A DNA stretch of 64,000 bases from Sophora flavescens (taxonomy: Eukaryota > Streptophyta > Magnoliopsida > Fabales > Fabaceae): NCBI GenBank assembly GCA_030762895.1, contig CM061070.1, forward strand, positions 102,100,759 to 102,164,758, given 5' to 3'. Made by a program: the position numbers and the translations under genes. The notes under the pieces were generated by a model that did not search any database, was not told where the DNA came from, and worked only from the letters and a program-made list of their open reading frames with translations. Positions 56,666-64,000 of the stretch are shown piece after piece (the first letter of the stretch is position 1; every line of letters starts with the position of its first letter).

Positions 56666-57230
56666 TTCCAATGTTGATGTTTGGGGTGTGAAACCCACTG
56701 ATAAACTGTATGCTATAATTGAAATGTTTTTGTATATGTGTATGTGTCTTCTTTTGTGCGAGCATTTAGTTATCGTGTTAAATCCATATATTGGCGTCTC
56801 ACCCTTACAACGCATATCAGAGAAGCACAAGGGATAAGATTTCTACAAGAAGGAGAAGGCTGTCTAGTTCAAGGCATGCTGTGCTGCTCCAGTTGACGGT
56901 AGTGTCAGTTAGTTACGACCAGCTTAGTTAGTTACGACCAGCTTAGGTCCTATTGAGTTATGTTATGTTTTGAGAGTCACTAAACTGATAATGATCTAGA
57001 TGTCAAAACATATGAAGCAGTATAGTTGCATAACTTATATATAGTATGTAATTATGTGTGGTTTGATTTCGTTAGTGTTGTCTTGAAGATTAAAAGAAAA
57101 AAATTTATCACCATATTTTGAAAAGATGAACGTTGAGAAAACATTATTTTCCGAAAGTAACCAGCAAATTAAGTTTTATTTCCTCAAACGGGTAACCATG
57201 TGATGACCCGGGTTAGGGTGTCACATTTAG

Positions 57231-57242
57231 TGGTATCAGAGC
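57231..57242 (+). other. Primer-binding site of element 3
   Basis: TGGTATCAGAGC, complementary to initiator tRNA-Met, five bases after the 5' LTR. Confidence 0.92.
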
Positions 57243-57411
57243 TGGTCGAGTCTTTCGGGATCTTTGGGGAATAGGTCTGTTGTGTTGACGTTGTGTTTTC
57301 TCTGAGTTAAGTTTTGTTTGAACTACTTCTTAGAAGTAATGTGTGTTAAGACACCAATGCACGTTTCATTTTCTGGTTGTAGTCTAACTGATTTTGTTCT
57401 ACAGGTCAGTT

Positions 57412-58677
57412 ATGGAACCAGCACCAGAAGGTGGACGTGGACGAGGAAGTAGACGCGGTCGAGGAAGAGGTCATAGAGGTGGACGTGTTGGCGGTCGTGG
57501 TAACATGAATGAGGAGTATGAAGAAGGAATGGATTATGCGGCTCAAGCAATGGAACATGTGGCAGCGGCGATTGCAAATCAAACTGCAGCTATGACTGCT
57601 CAGAATCTGCAAGCTGCGGAAGGCAAGGCTTTGGTAGCGTTTCGAAGCCAAAATCCTTCACAGTTTGGTGGGGATGTTGATCATGAGAAAGCTGATTTAT
57701 GGATTCAGGAGTTGGAGAAAATTTTCGAGTTAGTGGTCACGCCGGCAGAAGTTAGAGTCACTTATGCTGCTTTCCTACTGGTGGGAGATGCGGAGTATTG
57801 TTGGAAAGGCGCTAGGCTACTGTTAGAGGCTAATCATCAAGACATTACTTGGAACGTTTTTCAAACTACATTCATGGATAAGTATTTTCTGGAGAGCGTT
57901 AGGATCGAGAAAGAGATGGAGTTTCTGGGATTACAACAACAAGACATGTCTGTGGGAGAGTATGCGGCTAAGTTTGAATCGCTTGCCAAATACTTCCGTT
58001 TCTTTCAAGAACTACCAAATGAAAGCTGGAAATGTGAGAGGTTTGAAGCGGGCTTAAGGTTTGAGATTAAGGAGTCTGTCCAACCTCTGCAACTTCGAAC
58101 TTTTCAAGCTTTAGTCGAGATGAGTCGGAAGATTGAGCAGATGAGGAAAGGAAGAAATGATAAGGGAAATGTTAGCGGACCCTCTAAATCCAAGGATCAA
58201 TCAGAGAATCAGGGAGAAAAGCAAGTGCAGAGAAAACCTTATTTCCGACCACCATGAAATGACCAGAATATACAACAATATCATTCGAATTTTGTTGCGA
58301 TGGGGAGTGGTGGCCAAAATAATCAAAATCAAAGTCAAGTTAGAAGGTGCTTCAGCTGTGGAGATACAAGACATATGATGGATACTTGCCCTGTAAGGGG
58401 AGTTAAGTGTTTCAACTGTGGTCAAGTGGGACATTTGGCAAGGGATTGCAATGCACTAAAGGGAGTTAAGTGTTTCAACTGTGGTCAAGTGGGACATTTG
58501 GCAAGGGATTGCAATGCACTAAAGATAGTTAAGTGTTTCAACTGTGGTCAAATGGGACATTGGGCGAAGGATTGCAATGCACCAAAGCAAGGACCGGCTG
58601 TCAATAATACCAGAGCAAATAAGCCGACGGTTGCGGGTAGAGCTTTTCATGTGTGGAACGCTAAGACTTCAAACTAG
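57412..58677 (+). CDS. Gag of element 3, with four zinc knuckles and one nonsense codon
   Basis: The start MEPAPEGGRGRG follows TTCTACAG-GTCAGTT, a strong splice-acceptor-like site. RG-rich N-terminus, capsid region (ADLWIQELEKIFELV, MSVGEYAAKFESLAKYFRFF), then TGA at 58255-58257 (FRPP-stop-N), after which the same frame continues. The tail has CFSCGDTRHMMDTC and three tandem knuckles: CFNCGQVGHLARDC twice, then CFNCGQMGHWAKDC. They lie in 63-bp repeats at 58399-58461, 58462-58524 and 58525-58587. Related chromovirus 2 has only two knuckles. The frame ends at TAG 58675-58677 after a short non-homologous tail (VWNAKTSN). Confidence 0.88.
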
Positions 58678-59166
58678 GACGGTAATCTCTTAACTATACT
58701 ATTTTAATTCGGGTACAATTCATACTTTGTTTCGATGGATTGTGTGTTTTCAACTATTCAATTGGTCACTGTGACATTTAGTATGTTTGACTGTCCTATT
58801 TTGTTCGGGATAGATGTTTTCTTGACAAAAAGAGTTTCTCGATGAGACTGAGTCTAGTTACTTTTACCAATGGGAAAAGTGACCCAATCTGCATTTTGTC
58901 GGAATGATATCCTTTTAAAATTGTTATGTTCTTGCGAAAGGAGAAACTTTCTTAGATTCATGTTTGTAAAAGTGTACTGATCATACATTTTTACTTCCCT
59001 GAATTTATTAAAGAATCTTTATGCACAGAATATTCTTATATTCTTATCAGATTGATGAAATTATTTTAAATACTTTCTTGTGAAAGTAAGGCTTCGGAAT
59101 CTTTCATTTCAGTCTAGCTCCGTGTCACGAAATTTCAAGGACGAAAATTTTTTAAGAGGGGTAGTA
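58678..59166 (+). other. Pol relic and polypurine tract of element 3
   Basis: GGTAATCTCTTAACTATACT at about 58682 matches the protease start of chromovirus 2 (63358) and quickly becomes garbled. The rest is unrecognisable until a typical 3' end (CACGAAATTTCAAGGACGAA) and the purine-rich AAGAGGGGTAGTA before the LTR. RT, RNase H and integrase are deleted. Confidence 0.8.
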
Positions 59167-62100
59167 TGTAACACCCCGACTTTCCGCTGTTTTCTAATAT
59201 CAGAAATTTATATAATTATGTTTATATTTTTATCTGAGACTTAGAAAACTATTTTAAATAAACGGAGTTTACCACTTAATCCTACTTGAATGTAGGAAGC
59301 TACGATTAAAATTTAGGTTGGAAAGTCAGGCGAAACCCGGCCCGCGAATTCCATTGACAGTATAATAATACTGCTCAAAGGACATAATTTTAATTCGTGA
59401 ACGAAAGACTTAAGTTTAGTATTTTATTTTCTACAATTCTGTATTTTTAGAATTTTTTTTAGGAAAAAATAAAATAATTTACGTATTACGGGCGGAACGT
59501 GTAATCGAGTAGACGACGGAAGGGATTTCGGAGTTTCTAAGAGCCGATAGAGGTTTTAACTTAGGATTTTGAGATGATTCAAGGGGATGAATCATATTTT
59601 TAAGTTTAGAAGGTTTTTCAGGGTTAAATAGAAAATTTAGGAATTTTACGTTTAAGCCCCTGAACTTTCTGTAAATTACCCTTTTGTCCCTACATTAGTT
59701 TTTTATGTTTTTCCAAGTGGATTGGGCTAGAATCCTTGTTTCCAATCTCAAATGGTCGTGGCTTAGAAGCCCAAAATTTTCTAGTTCATGGTTTGATTCC
59801 ATAAAGCCATTTAAGTTTCCTTAAGTTTCCTATCTTAAGCTTAATGCTTAAATTTTCAAGTGGGCCCCACAAGAATGAACCCAAGCCCAAATTAACCCAA
59901 CCCATGCACAAGCCCATGAGGATTTGTGGCTGCCTCATTGTTGTTGAATGCATCATGATGTTTCTAGAGTTTTCCACAAGTTTCCACATTATCCTACATT
60001 ATCCTTGATTTTTCCACAATGTTCTTGATTCTTCTTAAATGCATGAATTATCCTAACCTATCTTTGACTCATAAATTCAGCCAACAAAGTCAATATAAGC
60101 TAGCATTTAATGTGGAAAAATCATCATCATGACACTTTATTGACAATTTGCAAACTAGTCCTTCAATTTATGGAATCTTTGCAAAGTGGTCCTTAGAACT
60201 TAATTGCATTTGGATCCTTTAACAAGACAACTCATCATCATCTAGAGTCTTCTTAAGATGGCGCCACTATCACTATATATACCATACTCTCACTTTTCAT
60301 TTAGTTTCTTTTGCCATTTGCTTCCAAAAACCCTAAAGTTCATAAGTCTCTTAGTTCTAAGTTTGTAAAGCAAGTTCTTGGATTTCCTTTGTCATTGATC
60401 TTCAAGAGGTAAATCCTAATCTTCATTCTTAATCATGCCTATGTTCTTTAGCAAGTTTCTTGATTCAAGGCTTATATCATAGTTGTTCATCACTTTAAAG
60501 TTTCTAACCCTAGAACTTTGAAAAGTCATAATAAATTCTAGAAAAATCTAATGAGGATGAAACTACTTTCTATCTTCTTGATATCATGCATATTATCTAA
60601 ATCCAAGAGCATGATGTAATCAAAAATTTCTTTCTTGAAAACCTAGCCTTGGCCGAATCTATCACCTTAGGGTTGGTAGAGTTTTGTTCATGTGTTTTCA
60701 TGTATGATCATGTATTCTATATGGCATGTATGACTACACACTCTAATCCATGTTATTCTCTTAAAATGAATATTTTTCTCAAAAATCTTTATGTTGGCCG
60801 AACCCTAAGTGGGTGAGTTTTGTTGAGTTTTGTTCATTGTTTTCATAAATGATCTTAGAAATCAATCTCTTAGTATGTATGCTTTATAAATCCAAGTTGA
60901 TTTGTTAAACTAAGAACCCTAGATCTATGAACCTATTAAGGCCGAATCTATGTATAAAAGAGTTAGGAAGTTTTGAGTTTTAGACTTAGTTATTTAGTCA
61001 CTAATATTTGATTTAGGTTAATCAAGGATCATTAACCCATAACTTAATCATGATTAGAAGTTTTAGTCATTCAAAAACCCTAGAGGCCGTGACTATGTAT
61101 TAGGGTTTAGAATGTTTTAGTTTCTTGAGTTGTAACTATTTGGTTGTAATGGTTGAAGGTTAGTTGAGTACGACGTTTACGAGGTAACTGAAATTTCGAA
61201 GGAATCTGTAAGTTCATCAAGGAGTCTTCAAGAGGTAAGGGGAGCTTACCTGAGGGATTTTTCTCAATAACTATTTGCTTGTGGTGTGGTTTATATGATT
61301 TATATGTGGTTGTGGTTATTGATTTTGTTGTTTACGTGGTGTGGTTTATCTGTGTATTGGTGTGGAGTTGTGTTTAATTTATTTAATTATTTTCAATTGT
61401 ATATTATACTGCTATGATGCATGATCTGCCTGGGGAATATCTGTGATATAACTGTTGGTTGATGTGTGAGAAGCCTGACAGTGGTCAGTGCTCAATTAAA
61501 GTTAATCGGATAAAAGCTTTAAGAAGCTACGCAAATTATATTCAATGTTTTAACGGTAAAATATTGATATATAATATTAAAGGAATTTTATTTTGAGGAA
61601 AATAAGGAGTTTCGGAAAATATTATTATTTTAATAATTTATTTATGGAAAAGGGAATTATGAGTCACAACGAGCGCAAAACCGTGAAAATATTTTAGCAC
61701 TACTAAATTTTACGTAAGAAACCAGGAATATTACAAAATATTCTTTTATAAAAGTAATTGGTGAAAATAAGCTAATCATGATTTTAGAAAATTAATTAAG
61801 TGGAAAAAGTTAAGTTTTGGCTTAAAAAGCCTTAAAAATAATATTTGACGTCAAATTTAGAAAAGGGTAGACGGCAAGTTTTTTCGAAATGGCAGTGCCT
61901 ATTTTGAGGAAATTAAACCTCAAGTGACTCATTGGTTTGTGAAAAACTAAGTTTTTATTATTTAAGGATGTTATAATGAATTTCTACCTTGGAAAAGAAT
62001 TTCTGAAAATCAAAAGTTGATTTAACCGTGTTGAAAGTACAGTTGGACTTAGTAACCGAGACGTCGGGGTACTAATGTTCTGTGTTGTGATGGACTCAGT

Positions 62101-63297
62101 CATTTGGACTTTGAGGGCCTATATTGTATACGTGAAGTATACGGTGTTGAAACATTGAAAATGTTTTCTATTACCACGAACCTCTGACTGGTGCATCGGT
62201 CGAGAGGTGTCGTGATTGAGCACTCGGACTGTGAGGTCCTGTGTTGTAATAAAAGTTTTAAGGGTGTTTTAAAACTATGTGGGTTGTAAGACATTTTGAG
62301 CTTCGGCAAAGAAAGATTGAACACAAAGAAAAGAATGAAACAAAAGTGTTTTGCATGCATTGGCAGACGTGCCTGTATTCTGGCTGCGGGCCTGTATTCT
62401 GGCTGTGGGCCTGTGTTCTGGCTGCGTGCCTGTATTCTGGCTGTGGGCCTGTATTCATGCATAGTTCTGGCTGCGTGCCTGTATTCTGGCTGTGGGCCTG
62501 TATTCATGCATAGTTCCTATATTCTGGCTGCGGGCCTATATTCTGGCTGTGGGCCTGTTTTCTGGCTGCGTGCCTGTATTCTGGCTGTGGGCCTGTATTC
62601 ATGCATAGTTCTGGTTGTGTGCCTGTATTCTAGCTGTGGGCCTGTATTCATGCATAGTTCTGGCTGCGTGCCTGTATTCTGGCTGTGGGCCTGTATTCAT
62701 GCATAGTTCTGGCTGCGTGCCTGTATTCTGGCTGTGGGCCTGTACTCATGCATAGTTTTCCAATGTTGATGTTTGGGGTGTGAAACCCACTGATAAACTG
62801 TATGCTATAATTGAAATGTTTATGTATATGTGTATGTGTCTTCTTTTGTGCGAGCATTTAGTTATTGTGTTAAATCCATATATTGGCGTCTCACCCTTAC
62901 AACACATATCAGAGATGCACAAGGGATAATATTTCTACAAGAAGGAGAAGGTTGTCTAGTTCAAGGCATGATGTGCTGCTCCAGTTGACGGTAGTGTCAG
63001 TTAGTTACGACCAACTTAGGTCCTATTGAGTTATGTTATGTTTTGAGAGTCACTAAACAATAATGATCTAGATGTCAAAACATATGAAGCAGTATAGTTG
63101 TATAACTTATATATAGTATGTAATTATGTGTGGTTTGATTTCGTTAGTGTTGTCTTGAAGATTAAAAGAAAAAAATTTATCACCATATTTTGAAAAGATG
63201 AACGTTGAGAAAACATTATTTTCCGAAAGTAACCATCAAATTAAGTTTTATTTCCGCAAACGGGTAACCATGTGATGACCCGGGTTAGGGTGTCACA
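59167..63297 (+). repeat. 3' LTR of element 3 (about 4.13 kb)
   Basis: Pairs with 52572-57225 with few substitutions. The main difference is the shorter minisatellite. Confidence 0.92.
62368..62756 (+). repeat. Minisatellite in the 3' LTR of element 3
   Basis: Same 19+19+11-bp architecture as in the 5' LTR, but shorter and much more homogeneous. CATGCATA occurs six times. Confidence 0.9.
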
Positions 63298-64000
63298 ATG
63301 AGTGGTGCTGAGGCTTCTGAATCTGATGATCTCATACAAGGTAGTTGCGACATAACTGGTAATCTCTTAACTATACTTTTTGATTCGGGTGCGACACATT
63401 CCTTTATTTCGATGGATGCTGTGAAACATTTGAAATTGCCTATTTCTTCTTTGTCCTATGACTTGATTGTTTCAACTCCAACTGCTAGGCCAGTTGTTGT
63501 GAATTCTATATATCTGAACTGTCCTATTGTTATTCAGGGTAGACATTTTCTTGTTGATTTGATATGCCTGCCTTTAATACAGTTAGATGTAATTTTAGGC
63601 ATGGATTGGTTATCTTCCAACCATATTATGTTAGATTGTGCAAATAAGACTCTAGTTTTTCCTAATCATGAAATTTCTGGAATTTTATCTACCAATCATA
63701 TAAGAAATTTTTCGAGAGAAAGAGGTCAGGGATACATGCTTTTAACTAACTTAGAAGTCGAGAGGGAGATCGATTTGAGTACTCTGCCTATTGTAAGAGA
63801 ATTTCCGGATGTGTTTCCTAATGATGTCCCTGGATTGCCGCCAGTAAGATAAATTGAATTCTCCATCGATTTGATACCAGGAACAGGACCAATTTCTATT
63901 TCTCCATATAGGATGGCGCCTACAGAGCTTACAGAATTGAAAACTCAACTAGAGGACCTTTTGTCAAAACAATTCATTCAACCAAGTGTTTCTCCATGGG
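63298..64000 (+). CDS. Protease and start of RT of chromovirus 2 (continues beyond window)
   Basis: Resumes the gag frame after element 3 with MSGAEASESDDLIQGSC. The aspartic protease has LFDSGATHSFISMD; the linker is VILGMDWLSSNHI. A TAA at 63850-63852 (LPPVR-stop-IEFSID) interrupts the frame, after which it continues through PGTGPISISPYRMAPTELTE into the RT N-terminus up to the window end (QPSVSPWG). Catalytic RT motifs lie outside the window. Confidence 0.88.

Larger units (their letters stand above)
52572..57225 (+). repeat. 5' LTR of element 3 (about 4.65 kb)
   Basis: Starts TGTAACACCCCGACTTTCCG and ends AGGGTGTCACA. TATA-like CACTATAAATACC lies near 53668. It is nearly identical to the 3' LTR except for the minisatellite, which is about 0.5 kb longer here. 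Confidence 0.92.
52572..63297 (+). mobile_element. Ty3/gypsy element 3: gag-only, pol-deleted, with 4-kb LTRs
   Basis: Flanked by the 5-bp duplication ATGAG (52567-52571, 63298-63302). LTRs 52572-57225 and 59167-63297 enclose an internal region of only about 1.9 kb with a primer site, a gag ORF, a protease relic and a polypurine tract. RT, RNase H and integrase are missing. The LTR ends and gag are related to chromovirus 2, which could supply the missing functions. Confidence 0.92.
46688..64000 (+). mobile_element. Ty3/gypsy chromovirus 2, plus strand, running past the window end
   Basis: Inserted in the LINE. LTR 46688-51242, primer site 51247, gag from 51427, broken at 52571 by element 3 and resumed at 63298 with protease and the start of RT. 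Its 3' LTR and right flank are outside the window. The five bases before it are AGAAG, the expected target duplication. Confidence 0.9.

Overview
This window looks like a plant nuclear genome from a eudicot, probably a legume. The basis is AT-rich intergenic DNA, intron-containing ABCG transporter genes, a coiled-coil NBS-LRR (CNL) gene of the RGA2-like type common in legumes, long-LTR chromoviruses primed by initiator tRNA-Met, plant L1-type LINEs, a tRNA-related SINE and many MITEs. No rRNA gene, tRNA gene or CRISPR array was seen. Almost nothing here is an intact host gene. It is a resistance-gene/transporter cluster that has been tandemly duplicated, broken, and heavily colonised by nested transposons.

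Layout. 1-5053: last exon of a YlqF/MTG1-type (DAR) GTPase, then a (TA)n tract, a hAT-type MITE with a perfect 8-bp target duplication, nested fold-back MITEs and a 5'-truncated SINE. 5054-12635 (unit A) and 12636-41005 (unit B): a tandem segmental duplication. Each unit carries an ABCG half-transporter pseudogene followed by a CNL gene. The unit junction shows a 5-bp microhomology (CATTA). Unit B is stretched to about 28 kb by a LINE fragment in ABCG intron 1 and a 16.2-kb nested LTR insertion in the last ABCG intron. The outer element of that insertion (19430-35638) is non-autonomous and carries a coiled-coil ORF and a captured phosphofructokinase fragment. Its 3' LTR is split by a minus-strand chromovirus (25544-35189). 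The last ABCG-B exon is found on the far side at 36217. A third ABCG remnant lies at 36930-37870. 41006-43765: gene-free DNA with a 0.36-kb tandem duplication. 43766-64000: a three-level nest. A minus-strand LINE is cut by a plus-strand chromovirus (from 46688, running past the window end). That element is itself cut between its gag and protease regions by a third, pol-less gypsy element (52572-63297).

Functional reading. Both ABCG copies and both CNL copies carry disabling lesions, but different ones, so most decay happened after duplication. The most unusual material is in the long LTRs at the right: a 169-aa ORF inside an LTR, placed directly behind a splice-acceptor-like site; unrelated minisatellites at the same position of two related LTR families, one of which repeats the RY core CATGCA; and a gag-only element whose Gag has a triplicated zinc knuckle. 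Similarity calls are from motif recognition only; no database search was possible.
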